Source: Mycolicibacterium doricum (GTDB lineage: Bacteria; Actinomycetota; Actinomycetes; Mycobacteriales; Mycobacteriaceae). From it: a DNA stretch of 64,000 nucleotides. Shown in pieces: positions 1 through 9,297 of the stretch (position 1 is the first letter of the stretch; the number at the start of each line of letters is the position of its first letter). The DNA lies in the NCBI RefSeq assembly GCF_010728155.1, contig NZ_AP022605.1, forward strand, positions 3,534,001 to 3,598,000. The letters run 5' to 3'. The notes beneath the pieces were generated by a model, which was not told the origin of the DNA, searched no databases, and saw nothing but the letters and a program-made list of their open reading frames with translations. The translations under genes and the position numbers were made by a program.

Positions 1-761
1 ACGCCGTGGGTAACCCCCAGACCATCCTGCTGCTCGGCGGGACCTCCGAGATCGGATTGGCGATCTGCGAGCGCTACCTGCGCAACGCACCCGCCCGCAT
101 CGTCCTCGCCGCGCTGCCCGACGACCCCGGCCGCGACGCTGCCGTCGCCCAAATGCGCAGTGCCGGCGCGAAGTCTGTCGAGGTGATCAACTTCGACGCG
201 GTGGACACCGCCAGCCACCCCGACGTGATAGACAAGGCGTCGGCCGGCGGGTCCCGCGACATCGACGTGGCCATCGTCGCGTTCGGTCTGCTCGGCGACG
301 CCGAGGAGCTGTGGCAGGACCAGCGCAAGGCCGTGCAGATCGCCGAGGTCAACTACACCGCAGCGGTTTCGGTGGGAGTGCTGCTCGGCGAGCAGATGCG
401 CAACCAGGGGTTCGGCCAGATCATCGCGATGAGTTCGGCGGCCGGTGAACGTGTACGGCGGTCGAACTTCGTCTACGGCTCCACCAAGGCCGGACTCGAC
501 GGGTTCTACCTCGGCCTCGGAGAAGCGCTGCGGGAGTATGGTGTTCGCGTCCTCGTCATCCGCCCCGGCCAGGTGCGCACCCGGATGAGCGCCCACGTCA
601 AGGAAGCGCCGCTGACCGTCGACAAGGAGTACGTCGCCGAACTGGCGGTCACCGCGTCGGCGAAGGGCAAGGACCTGGTCTGGGCGCCCGGCGCCTTCCG
701 CTACGTGATGATGGTGCTGCGCCACATCCCGCGGCCCATCTTCCGCAAGCTGCCCATCTAA
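1..761 (+). CDS. dprE2: DprE2, decaprenylphosphoryl-D-2-keto erythropentose reductase (5' partial)
   Basis: NADH-dependent short-chain dehydrogenase that, after DprE1, reduces the 2-keto intermediate to decaprenyl-phosphoryl-arabinose, the only arabinose donor for the Emb and Aft enzymes. A Rossmann motif GGTSEIG lies near the N-terminus. Counted from the GTG at 6, Ser143/Ser144, Tyr157 and Lys161 (YGSTK) form the catalytic set. The frame is open leftwards: the codons before the GTG at 6 read D-A, and the M. tuberculosis protein has DAVGNPQ at the same place. The true start is therefore just outside the window and the GTG at 6 is an internal Val. The stop is 3 nt before the aftA GTG, so the two are co-transcribed. 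Near-identity with Rv3791 is from memory. Confidence 0.96.
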   Translation, partial: AVGNPQTILLLGGTSEIGLAICERYLRNAPARIVLAALPDDPGRDAAVAQMRSAGAKSVEVINFDAVDTASHPDVIDKASAGGSRDIDVAIVAFGLLGDAEELWQDQRKAVQIAEVNYTAAVSVGVLLGEQMRNQGFGQIIAMSSAAGERVRRSNFVYGSTKAGLDGFYLGLGEALREYGVRVLVIRPGQVRTRMSAHVKEAPLTVDKEYVAELAVTASAKGKDLVWAPGAFRYVMMVLRHIPRPIFRKLPI

Positions 762-764
762 CCG

Positions 765-2687
765 GTGGGCACCAACGCGCTGGCCGGCCCGATCAGGATC
801 GCGGGCCGGATGGTGGTGGCGGCGCTGATCGCCGCCGCCGTCGCGGTCGTCTCGATCGCGGCGATTGCGCGGGTCGAGTGGCCGGCGTACAACTCGTCGA
901 ATCAACTGCACGCGCTGACCACTGTCGGTCAGTTCGGCTGTCTGGCAGGCCTGTTCGCGGCGGGCTGGCTCCACCGGCGCGGCAGGCGGCTGGTGGCGCA
1001 TGCGGCGTCGACGGTGTTCCTGTCCGCGTTCGCCGTCGTCACGCTGGCGATGCCGCTGGGCGCCACCAAGCTCTACCTGTTCGGCATCTCGGTGGACCAG
1101 CAGTTCCGCACCGAGTACCTGACCCGCTTCGCCGACACCGCGGCGCTGCACGACATGACCTACTACGGGCTGCCGCCGTTCTACCCGCCTGGTTGGTTCT
1201 GGCTCGGCGGCCGGCTCGCCGCGCTGACCGGCACCCCGGCCTGGGAGATGTTCAAACCCTGGGCGATCATCTCGATCGCCGTCGCAGTCGTCCTCGCATT
1301 CGTGTTGTGGGCGGCGATGATCCGGTTCCGGTACGCGCTGATCGTCACCACCGCCACCACCGCGGTGATGCTGGCCTACTCACCGGCCGAACCGTACGCC
1401 GCGACCATCGCGGTGCTGCTGCCGCCGGTGTTCGTGCTGGGCTGGTCGGGGCTGCAGGCCACTGGCCGGGGGTGGGCCGCGATCGTCGGAGTGGGGCTGT
1501 TTCTCGGCGTGGCCGCACTGTTCTACACGCTGCTGCTGGCGTATGCGGCGTTCACGCTGGTGATCATGGCGGTCACCGTCGCCGGCGCCCGCAGGCGTGT
1601 CGAACCGCTGCTGCGCCTGCTCGTCATCGCGTTGATCTCCGGCGCCATCGCGCTGATCGGGTGGGCGCCGTACCTGCTGGCGGCGCTGCGCGGCACCCCC
1701 GCCGACACCGGCACCGCCCAGCACTACCTGCCCTCCGACGGTGCGCAACTGTCCTTCCCGATGCTGAGCTTCACGCTGCTCGGCGCGCTCTGCCTGGTCG
1801 GCACCATCTGGCTGGTGGTGCGGGCCCGCACCTCCACCCGCGCCGGCGATGAGCGCTCGCGCGAAGAGCAGATGGCCCGCGATGAGCGCTCGCGCGAAGA
1901 GCAGATGGCCGGCGCGCTGGCTATCGCCGTGCTTGCGGTCTACGCCTGGTCGCTGCTGTCGATGCTCACCACACTGGTCGGCACCACACTGCTGTCGTTC
2001 CGGCTGCAGCCGACACTGGTGATCCTGCTGTCCGCCGCCGGCGTGTTCGGCTTCGTCGAGGCGGCCCGCGGGCTGGCCGACAGTTTCTCCAGCCGGCGGC
2101 TGCTGGCCGTCGCCGGCGCGATCGGCGCGATCGGCGCGCTGACGTTCAGCCAGGACATCCCCGACGTGTTGCGGCCCGACATCGCCGTCGCCTACACCGA
2201 CACCGACGGTTACGGACAGCGCGCCGACCGCAGACCGCCGGGCGCCGAACGGTACTACCGCGAGGTGGACGCGGCGATCCTGGAGGCCACCGGCCGGCCC
2301 CGCAACGAGACAATCGTGCTGACCGCGGACTACAGCTTCCTGTCGTACTACCCCTACTACGGATTCCAGGGCCTGACGTCGCACTACGCCAACCCGCTGG
2401 CCCAGTTCGACCAGCGCGCCGAGGCCATCGAGGGGTGGCAGACCCTCGGGGACGCCGACCAGTTCGTCGCCGCCCTCGACGAGCTCCCGTGGGATCCGCC
2501 CACCGTGTTCCTGATGCGCCGCGGGTCCGAAGACTCCTACACCCTGAGGTTGGCCTCCGACGTCTACCCCAACCAGCCCAACGTCCGGCGGTACCAGGTG
2601 AAGCTCGACGCGGCGCTGTTCGACGACCCGCGCTTCGAGATCTCCGACATCGGTCCGTTCGTGCTGGCCATCCGAGTCGATGGCTGA
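765..2687 (+). CDS. aftA: AftA, galactan arabinofuranosyltransferase
   Basis: Polytopic GT-C membrane enzyme that transfers the first arabinofuranose from decaprenyl-phosphoryl-arabinose to the galactan chain. It has 640 residues against about 643 in M. tuberculosis Rv3792. Multiple hydrophobic segments fill the first two thirds, followed by the conserved soluble C-terminal part (for example [12 protein letters not shown] and YSFLSYYPY). The GTG start lies 3 nt after the dprE2 stop. Odd feature: at residues about 362-382 an in-frame 33-bp tandem repeat adds two copies of an ERSREEQMA block that the M. tuberculosis protein lacks, in a loop between hydrophobic segments. Confidence 0.95.
   Translation: MGTNALAGPIRIAGRMVVAALIAAAVAVVSIAAIARVEWPAYNSSNQLHALTTVGQFGCLAGLFAAGWLHRRGRRLVAHAASTVFLSAFAVVTLAMPLGATKLYLFGISVDQQFRTEYLTRFADTAALHDMTYYGLPPFYPPGWFWLGGRLAALTGTPAWEMFKPWAIISIAVAVVLAFVLWAAMIRFRYALIVTTATTAVMLAYSPAEPYAATIAVLLPPVFVLGWSGLQATGRGWAAIVGVGLFLGVAALFYTLLLAYAAFTLVIMAVTVAGARRRVEPLLRLLVIALISGAIALIGWAPYLLAALRGTPADTGTAQHYLPSDGAQLSFPMLSFTLLGALCLVGTIWLVVRARTSTRAGDERSREEQMARDERSREEQMAGALAIAVLAVYAWSLLSMLTTLVGTTLLSFRLQPTLVILLSAAGVFGFVEAARGLADSFSSRRLLAVAGAIGAIGALTFSQDIPDVLRPDIAVAYTDTDGYGQRADRRPPGAERYYREVDAAILEATGRPRNETIVLTADYSFLSYYPYYGFQGLTSHYANPLAQFDQRAEAIEGWQTLGDADQFVAALDELPWDPPTVFLMRRGSEDSYTLRLASDVYPNQPNVRRYQVKLDAALFDDPRFEISDIGPFVLAIRVDG
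1848..1910 (+). repeat. 33-bp tandem repeat inside aftA
   Basis: Two copies of a 30-bp block beginning GATGAGCGCTCGCGCGAAGA (1848-1877 and 1881-1910) are separated by CGC, giving a 33-bp period. Both are read in frame as [10 protein letters not shown]. The block contains the palindrome GAGCGCTC, so it could be a dispersed repetitive palindromic element that landed in frame. This is inference; only the duplication and its absence from the remembered M. tuberculosis AftA are observed. Confidence 0.9.
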
Positions 2688-2704
2688 CGCCCAGCGCAGG
2701 CCGT

Positions 2705-2721
2705 TAACATCTACGCCCGTG
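2705..2721 (+). promoter_or_regulatory. Possible -10 box and leaderless start of embC
   Basis: TAACAT at 2705-2710 fits the mycobacterial TANNNT -10 pattern and lies 8 nt before the GTG at 2719. embA shows the same arrangement. The spacer is 1-2 nt longer than usual for leaderless starts, so this is tentative. Confidence 0.35.
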
Positions 2722-5700
2722 AACTCTGGGGTTGCGGTCGGAAGCAACCACCGGACGGCGCGCCTCATCGCCATCGTCGCGGGATTGCTCGGCGCGGCGA
2801 TGGCGCTGGCCACCCCGCTGCTGCCGGTGAAGCAGACGACAGCCGAGCTGAACTGGCCGCAGGACGGCGTACTGCGTAGCGTCGACGCCCCGCTGATCGG
2901 CTACGTCCCCACCGATCTGACCATCACGGTGCCGTGTCAGGTGGCCGCCGGTCTCGCCGGTCCGGCCAATACCGGCCGGACGGTGCTGTTGTCCACCGTC
3001 CCCAAGCAGGCGCCCAAGGCCGTCGACCGCGGCCTGCTGATCGAGCGGGTGAACAACGAACTGCTCGTCATCGTGCGCAACACGCCCGTCGTCTCGGCGC
3101 CGCTGAGCCAGGTGCTCAGCGCGGAGTGTAAGCAGTTGATGTTCACCGCGCACGCCGACAAGGTCACCGGTGAATTCGTCGGGCTGGTCGAGGGCCCGGA
3201 TGACGTGGAAGCGGGTGAAGCTCCCGGTGACCCGTTACGGGGTGAACGCAGCGGCTATGACTTCCGGCCGCAGATCGTGGGCGTCTTCACCGACCTGTCC
3301 GGACCGGCGCCGCCCGGCCTGGCGTTCTCGGCCACCGTCGACTCCCGCTACAGCAGCAGCCCGACCCTGCTCAAACTGCTGGTGATGTTCGCCGGTGTCG
3401 CGCTGACCGTGATCGCGCTCGCTGCGCTGCACATCCTCGACACCGACGACGGGATGCGACACCGCCGGTTCCTGCCGTCGCGCTGGTGGTCGATGAGGCC
3501 GCTCGACGGGGTGGTCGCCGCCGTGCTGGTGTGGTGGCACTTCGTCGGCGCCAACACCGCCGACGACGGCTACATCCTCACCATGGCCCGGGTGTCCGAA
3601 CACGCCGGCTACATGGCGAACTACTACCGCTGGTTCGGCACCCCGGAAGCCCCGTTCGGCTGGTACTACGACCTGCTCGCGCTGTGGTCGCAGGTCAGCA
3701 CGGCCAGCGTGTGGATGCGGCTGCCGACGCTGCTGATGGCGGTGGCCTGCTGGTGGGTGATCAGCCGCGAGATCATCCCGCGCCTCGGACACGCCGTGAA
3801 GGCCAACCGGGCGGCGGCCTGGACGGCCGCGGGCATGTTTCTGGCGTTCTGGCTGCCGCTCAACAACGGTCTGCGTCCCGAGCCGATCATCGCGCTCGGC
3901 ATCCTGCTGACGTGGTGCTCGGTGGAGCGCGGCGTGGCCACCAGCCGGCTGCTGCCGGTCGCGATCGCCGTCATCATCGGGGCGCTCACCCTGTTCTCCG
4001 GGCCGACCGGCATCGCCGCCGTCGGCGCGCTGCTGGTCGCCGTCGGACCGCTGAAGACGATCGTGGCGCGCCATGTCGCACGCTTCGGCTACCTTGCGCT
4101 GCTGGCGCCGATCCTCGCCGCGGGCACCGTCACCGCGATCCTCATCTTCCGCGACCAGACCCTGGTCGGCGAACTGCAGGCCAGCAGCTTCAAGAGCGCC
4201 GTCGGACCCAGTCTGAGCTGGTTCGACGAGCACATCCGTTATGCACGGCTGTTCACCACCAGCCCCGACGGATCGGTGGCACGCCGGTTTGCGGTGCTGA
4301 CGCTGCTGCTCGCGTTGGCCGTGTCGGTGGCTATGACGCTGCGCAAGGGCCGGATCCCCGGCACCGCGGCGGGTCCCAGCCGCCGGATCATCGGCATCAC
4401 GATCATCTCGTTCCTGGTGATGATGTTCACGCCCACCAAGTGGACCCACCACTTCGGGGTGTTCGCCGGACTCGCCGGATCCCTCGGTGCCCTGGCCGCC
4501 GTGGCCGTCGGCTCGGCGGCGATGCGCTCACGGCGCAACCGGACCATGTTCACGGCCACCGTGCTGTTCGTCGCAGCGCTGTCGTTCGCGACGGTCAACG
4601 GGTGGTGGTACGTCTCGAACTTCGGGGTGCCGTGGTCGAACTCGTTCCCCGAGTTCAAGTTGGGCTTCACCACGATCCTGCTCGGACTGTCGGTGCTCGC
4701 ACTGCTCGCGGCCGCATGGTTCCACTTCTCCGGCCGCGACACCGCCCCCGACGACGACGGCCGCTGGCGCTGGCGCCGCATCGTGCAGTCCCCGCTGGCG
4801 ATCGCCGCATGGCTGGTCGTGATGTTGGAGGTGGTGTCGCTGACGCTGGCGATGGTCGGCCAGTATCCGGCGTGGACTGTTGGCCGGTCCAACCTCGAGG
4901 CATTGACCGGTAAGACCTGCGGACTGGCCAACGACGTGATGGTCGAGGAGGACCCCAACGAAGGGCTGCTGGCTCCGATCGGTGTTCCCGTCGGCGCTGC
5001 GTTGGGCGCCGGGTCCGCCCAGGGTTTCAGTCCCAACGGCATCCCTTCGGACATCTCCGCCGACGCGGTGATGGACCAGACGGGGGCGACGAACTTCGCC
5101 GACACCGACGGCGACACCGAAACCGGCGGCGAGGCAGGCACCGAGGGCGGTACCACCGCGCGTGCAGGCATCAACGGCTCCCGGGCCCGGCTGCCGTTCG
5201 ACCTCGACCCGGCCCGCACCCCCGTGCTGGGCAGCTGGCGCAGCGGCACGCAGGCGCCGGCCGACCTGCGGTCGGCGTGGTACCGGCTGCCCGACCGAGA
5301 GTCGAGTGGGCCGCTGCTCGTGGTGTCGGCGGCGGGCCGCTTCGATCCCGGTGACGTGGTCGTCCAGTGGTCCACCGACGAGGGCGGCGCCGATCCGGAG
5401 CCGGGCGGCAGCGTCGGATTCGCCGACGTCGGGGCGTCGCCGGCGTGGCGCAACCTGCGGGTGCCCCTGTCGGCGATCCCCGCCGAGGCCACCCGCCTGC
5501 GGCTGGTCGCGACCGACGACGACCTCAGCCCGGACCACTGGATTGCGCTGACCCCGCCCCGCGTCCCTGAGTTGCGTTCCCTGCAGCAGGTGGTGGGGTC
5601 GCAGGATCCGGTGCTGCTCGATTGGCTGGTCGGGCTCGCATTCCCCTGTCAGCGTCCGTTCGACCACCGCAATGGCGTCATCGAGGTGCCGCAGTGGCGG

Positions 5701-5952
5701 ATCATGCCGGACCGCTTCGGCGCCGAGGCCAACTCGCCGGTGATGGACTACCTCGGCGGCGGCCCGCTCGGCATCACCGAACTGTTGCTGCGCCCGACGA
5801 CGTTGCCGACGTACCTGAAGGACGACTGGTCCCGCGACTGGGGCGCACTGCAGCAGCTCACGCCGTACAACCGGGACGCCGTACCGGCCCGGCTGGATCT
5901 CGGTTCCACAACGCGAAGCGGCCTGTGGAGCCCGGCGCCACTGCGCCACTAG
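2719..5952 (+). CDS. embC: EmbC, arabinosyltransferase C
   Basis: Integral-membrane GT-C arabinosyltransferase that extends arabinan, in M. tuberculosis mainly that of lipoarabinomannan. An N-terminal jelly-roll-like domain and about 15 membrane segments are followed by a periplasmic carbohydrate-binding domain. The catalytic Asp pair in NTADDGYIL is residues 282-283. The GTG at 2719 is preferred over the in-frame ATG at 2680. It gives 1077 residues and an N-terminus (short leader, then SNHRTARLIA) like M. smegmatis EmbC, and it avoids overlapping aftA. An acidic Gly/Thr-rich stretch follows residue about 790. It is one of the targets of ethambutol. Confidence 0.95.
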   Translation: MNSGVAVGSNHRTARLIAIVAGLLGAAMALATPLLPVKQTTAELNWPQDGVLRSVDAPLIGYVPTDLTITVPCQVAAGLAGPANTGRTVLLSTVPKQAPKAVDRGLLIERVNNELLVIVRNTPVVSAPLSQVLSAECKQLMFTAHADKVTGEFVGLVEGPDDVEAGEAPGDPLRGERSGYDFRPQIVGVFTDLSGPAPPGLAFSATVDSRYSSSPTLLKLLVMFAGVALTVIALAALHILDTDDGMRHRRFLPSRWWSMRPLDGVVAAVLVWWHFVGANTADDGYILTMARVSEHAGYMANYYRWFGTPEAPFGWYYDLLALWSQVSTASVWMRLPTLLMAVACWWVISREIIPRLGHAVKANRAAAWTAAGMFLAFWLPLNNGLRPEPIIALGILLTWCSVERGVATSRLLPVAIAVIIGALTLFSGPTGIAAVGALLVAVGPLKTIVARHVARFGYLALLAPILAAGTVTAILIFRDQTLVGELQASSFKSAVGPSLSWFDEHIRYARLFTTSPDGSVARRFAVLTLLLALAVSVAMTLRKGRIPGTAAGPSRRIIGITIISFLVMMFTPTKWTHHFGVFAGLAGSLGALAAVAVGSAAMRSRRNRTMFTATVLFVAALSFATVNGWWYVSNFGVPWSNSFPEFKLGFTTILLGLSVLALLAAAWFHFSGRDTAPDDDGRWRWRRIVQSPLAIAAWLVVMLEVVSLTLAMVGQYPAWTVGRSNLEALTGKTCGLANDVMVEEDPNEGLLAPIGVPVGAALGAGSAQGFSPNGIPSDISADAVMDQTGATNFADTDGDTETGGEAGTEGGTTARAGINGSRARLPFDLDPARTPVLGSWRSGTQAPADLRSAWYRLPDRESSGPLLVVSAAGRFDPGDVVVQWSTDEGGADPEPGGSVGFADVGASPAWRNLRVPLSAIPAEATRLRLVATDDDLSPDHWIALTPPRVPELRSLQQVVGSQDPVLLDWLVGLAFPCQRPFDHRNGVIEVPQWRIMPDRFGAEANSPVMDYLGGGPLGITELLLRPTTLPTYLKDDWSRDWGALQQLTPYNRDAVPARLDLGSTTRSGLWSPAPLRH

Positions 5953-5962
5953 CTTCGTCGCC

Positions 5963-5979
5963 TACCATCGACGCTCGTG
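5963..5979 (+). promoter_or_regulatory. Possible -10 box and leaderless start of embA
   Basis: TACCAT at 5963-5968 lies 8 nt before the embA GTG at 5977, the same geometry as in front of embC. No Shine-Dalgarno sequence precedes the GTG, consistent with leaderless translation. Tentative. Confidence 0.35.
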
Positions 5980-8900
5980 CCCGCACACCGTCTCGTCCGC
6001 CTGATCGCCGTCTTCGCCGGTCTGGCGGGCATCGTGCTGTGCGCGTTGGTCCCGCTGCTGCCGGTCCGGCAGACCACCGCGACGATCCTGTGGCCCCAGG
6101 CGCCCGCAGAGGACGGGTTCGTCGGCGACCTGACCGCGCCGCTGGTGTCGGGCGCACCGCAGTCGCTCGACGTGGTGATCCCGTGCCAGGTGATCGCCAC
6201 GATGCCGGCCGACGGCGGTCTGGTGTTCTCCACGATCCCGCCCGGAGGCATCGCCGCCGGCCGCAACGGGCTGTTCGTGCGGGCGAACGCCGACGACGTG
6301 GTGGTGGCCTCCCGCGACACCGTGGCGGCGGTCGCTCCGCGCGCCGCGATTGCCGAGGGCGCCTGCAGTGAGCTGCACATCTGGGCCAACGTCGGCGCGG
6401 TGGGCGCCGACTTCGTGGGCATCCCCGGTGCCGCGGGCACCCTGGAACCGGAGAAACGCCCGCAGGTGGCCGGGGTGTTCACCGACCTCGAGGTCGAGGT
6501 CGAGGTCGCGCCGCAGGCCGGAGCCGCTTCGGCGGCGACATCGGAACCCCGCTTGTCGGCGCGCATCGACGTGGACACCCGGTTCATCACCAGCCCCACG
6601 CCGCTGAAGCTGGCGGTGATGACGCTGGGCGTGCTGTGTGTGGTCGCATCGATCATCGCGCTGGCCCTGCTCGACCGCCGCGTCGGCCGCAGTGTCCCGC
6701 GGGGGTTCCGGCGGCTGCGGCGGGCGAGTCCGGCGACGTGGGTGGCCGACATCGGGGTGATCGGCACGCTTCTGCTGTGGCACGTGGTCGGCGCGCAGTC
6801 CTCCGACGACGGCTACAACCTGACGATCGCGCGCGTCTCCGACGAAGCCGGCTACACCGCCAACTACTTCCGCTACTTCGGCGCCACCGAGGCACCCTTC
6901 GACTGGTACCAGAGCGTGCTCGCCCAGCTGGCGTCGATCAGCACGGCGAGCGTGTGGATGCGCATCCCCGCGACGGCCGCCGCGATCGCCACGTGGCTGA
7001 TCGTCAGCCGCCGCGTGATACCCCGTCTCGGCAGGCGCCTGGCCGCGAACCGGGTCGCGGTGCTGACCGCCGGTGCGGTGTTCCTCGCGGCCTGGCTGCC
7101 CTTCAACAACGGTCTGCGGCCCGAACCGCTGATCGCGTTCGCGGTGATCGCGGTGTGGATGCTCGTCGAGCGGACGATCGGGACCCGCCAGCTGTGGCCC
7201 GCCGCGATGGCCGTCGTCATCGCGATGTTCTCGGTGACCCTGGCGCCGCAGGGGCTCATCGCGCTAGCGCCGCTGTTCGTCGGTGCGCGCGGGATCGCCC
7301 GCATCATCTCCGCCCGCCGCGCCGTCGACGGGTTGATGTCCTCGCTGGCCCCGCTGCTGGGCGCGGTGTCGCTACTGTTCGTCGTCGCCTTCCGCGACCA
7401 GACGCTGGCCACCGTCGCCGAATCGGTGCGCATCAAGTACGTCGTCGGTCCGACACTGCCCTGGTACCAGGAGTTCCTGAGGTTCTACTTCCTCACCGTC
7501 GAGGACAGCGTGGACGGGTCGCTGAGCCGCCGCTTCTCGGTGCTGATCCTACTGCTGTGCCTGTTCGGTCTCATCGTGCTGCTGCTGCGCCGAGGGCGGC
7601 TGCCCGGCACCTCCAGCGGCCCGGTGTGGCGGCTGGCGGGGACGACGGCGGTCGGGCTGCTGCTGCTGACACTCACGCCGACGAAGTGGGCGGTGCAGTT
7701 CGGCGGGTTCGCCGGGCTCGCGGGCGCGCTCGGCGGGGTCACCGCATTCGCGTTCGCTCGGGTCGGCGTCAACAGCCGACGGAACCTGGCGCTGTACGTC
7801 ACCGCACTGCTGTTCGTGCTGGCCTGGTCGACTGCGGCGATCAACGGATGGTTCTACGTCGCCAACTACGGAGTCCCCTGGTTCGACAAGCAGCCGGTCA
7901 TCTTGGGCTACCCGGTCACGACGATCTTCCTGGTACTCGCCATCGCCGGCGGCATCCTCGCCGGCTGGCTGCATTTCCGCATCGACTACGCCGGCCACAC
8001 CGAGGTCGCCGACACCGGGCGCAACCGGGCGCTCGCCTCGACCCCGCTGCTCGCGGTAGCCGTCATCATGGTGGTGCTCGAACTGGGGTCGATGGTCAAG
8101 GCGACTGTCGGCCGCTACCCCGTCTACACCATCGGCTCGGCCAACATGGCGGCCCTGCGGTCCGGGCTGACAGGGTCTTCTGCACCTAGCTGCGCGATGG
8201 CCGACGAGGTTCTCGTCGAGGCCGACACCAACGCCGGGATGCTGCAGCCGGTCCCGGGCCAGCGCTTCGGAGAGTACGGCCCGCTCGGCGGTGAGGATCC
8301 GGTCGGGTTCACGCCCAACGGCGTCAGCGACATTCTCGAACCCGCGGAGCCCGTTGCCGCCAACCCCGGAACGGTGAACTCCGACGGGCCCGTCGACAAA
8401 CCGAACATCGGCGTGGGATACGCGGCGGGCACCGGCGGTGGCTACGGCCCCGAGGGCGTCAACGGCTCGCGGGTGTTCCTGCCGTTCGGGCTGGACCCGG
8501 ACCGCACCCCGGTGATGGGCAGCTTCAACGAGCCCGGCTCGGCCCAGACAGGAGTGGCCGCCGAGGCGACGTCGGCGTGGTACCAACTGCCGCCCCGGAC
8601 GCCCGACCGGCCGCTGGTGACAGTCGCCGCCGCAGGCGCGATCTGGTACTACGAGGAGGACGGATCGTTCAACTACGGGCAATCCCTCAAACTGCAGTGG
8701 GGCGTGCACCGGCCGGACGGTACGTACCAGGAGCTAGACGAGGTGCAGCCGATCGACATCGTCCAGCAGAAGGCGTGGCGCAACCTGCGCTTCCCGCTCG
8801 CCTGGGCCCCGCCGGAGGCCGATGTGGCCCGGATCGTCGCCGACGACCCGAACCTGTCGGAGGATCAGTGGTTCGCGTTCACCCCGCCGCGCGTTCCGGT

Positions 8901-9297
8901 GCTCGAGACAGCGAGTGAGTTCCTCGGCTCGCAGACGCCCGTGCTGATGGACATCGCGACCGCCGCGAACTTCCCGTGCCAGCGGCCGTTCGCCGAGCAC
9001 CTCGGTGTGGCGGAGCTGCCGGAGTACCGGATCCTGCCGAACTTCAAGCAGGTGGTCGCGTCGTCGAACCAGTGGCAGTCCGCCGAGGACGGCGGGCCGT
9101 TCCTGTTCATCCAGGCGTTGCTGCGGACCGCGACGATCCCGACCTACCTGCGCGACGACTGGTATCGCGACTGGGGGTCGATCGAACGCTATATCCGGGT
9201 CGTTCCGCGCGACGAGGCGCCCGACGCCGTCATCGAGGAAGGGTCGAAGCGAGTGTTCGGGTGGAGCCGGGGCGGACCGATCAGGGCGCTGCCGTGA
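5977..9297 (+). CDS. embA: EmbA, arabinosyltransferase A
   Basis: GT-C arabinosyltransferase that acts with EmbB as a heterodimer to build the branched arabinan of arabinogalactan from decaprenyl-phosphoryl-arabinose. It has 1106 residues; M. tuberculosis EmbA has 1094. The Asp pair in SSDDGYNL is residues 277-278. As usual for EmbA, the following motif ([13 protein letters not shown]) differs from EmbB and EmbC. The C-terminal carbohydrate-binding domain is complete. The start is GTG, 24 nt after the embC stop. The stop codon overlaps the embB GTG by 4 nt, so the pair is translationally coupled. Confidence 0.95.
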   Translation: MPAHRLVRLIAVFAGLAGIVLCALVPLLPVRQTTATILWPQAPAEDGFVGDLTAPLVSGAPQSLDVVIPCQVIATMPADGGLVFSTIPPGGIAAGRNGLFVRANADDVVVASRDTVAAVAPRAAIAEGACSELHIWANVGAVGADFVGIPGAAGTLEPEKRPQVAGVFTDLEVEVEVAPQAGAASAATSEPRLSARIDVDTRFITSPTPLKLAVMTLGVLCVVASIIALALLDRRVGRSVPRGFRRLRRASPATWVADIGVIGTLLLWHVVGAQSSDDGYNLTIARVSDEAGYTANYFRYFGATEAPFDWYQSVLAQLASISTASVWMRIPATAAAIATWLIVSRRVIPRLGRRLAANRVAVLTAGAVFLAAWLPFNNGLRPEPLIAFAVIAVWMLVERTIGTRQLWPAAMAVVIAMFSVTLAPQGLIALAPLFVGARGIARIISARRAVDGLMSSLAPLLGAVSLLFVVAFRDQTLATVAESVRIKYVVGPTLPWYQEFLRFYFLTVEDSVDGSLSRRFSVLILLLCLFGLIVLLLRRGRLPGTSSGPVWRLAGTTAVGLLLLTLTPTKWAVQFGGFAGLAGALGGVTAFAFARVGVNSRRNLALYVTALLFVLAWSTAAINGWFYVANYGVPWFDKQPVILGYPVTTIFLVLAIAGGILAGWLHFRIDYAGHTEVADTGRNRALASTPLLAVAVIMVVLELGSMVKATVGRYPVYTIGSANMAALRSGLTGSSAPSCAMADEVLVEADTNAGMLQPVPGQRFGEYGPLGGEDPVGFTPNGVSDILEPAEPVAANPGTVNSDGPVDKPNIGVGYAAGTGGGYGPEGVNGSRVFLPFGLDPDRTPVMGSFNEPGSAQTGVAAEATSAWYQLPPRTPDRPLVTVAAAGAIWYYEEDGSFNYGQSLKLQWGVHRPDGTYQELDEVQPIDIVQQKAWRNLRFPLAWAPPEADVARIVADDPNLSEDQWFAFTPPRVPVLETASEFLGSQTPVLMDIATAANFPCQRPFAEHLGVAELPEYRILPNFKQVVASSNQWQSAEDGGPFLFIQALLRTATIPTYLRDDWYRDWGSIERYIRVVPRDEAPDAVIEEGSKRVFGWSRGGPIRALP

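Noticed and set aside
1380..2813. A 477-codon minus-strand frame opposite aftA
   Set aside because: Composition is typical of the third-position GC shadow of a real gene.
8976..9293. embB beginning at 8976
   Set aside because: That part overlaps the conserved end of embA in another frame. The GTG at 9294 overlapping the embA stop fits the known operon.
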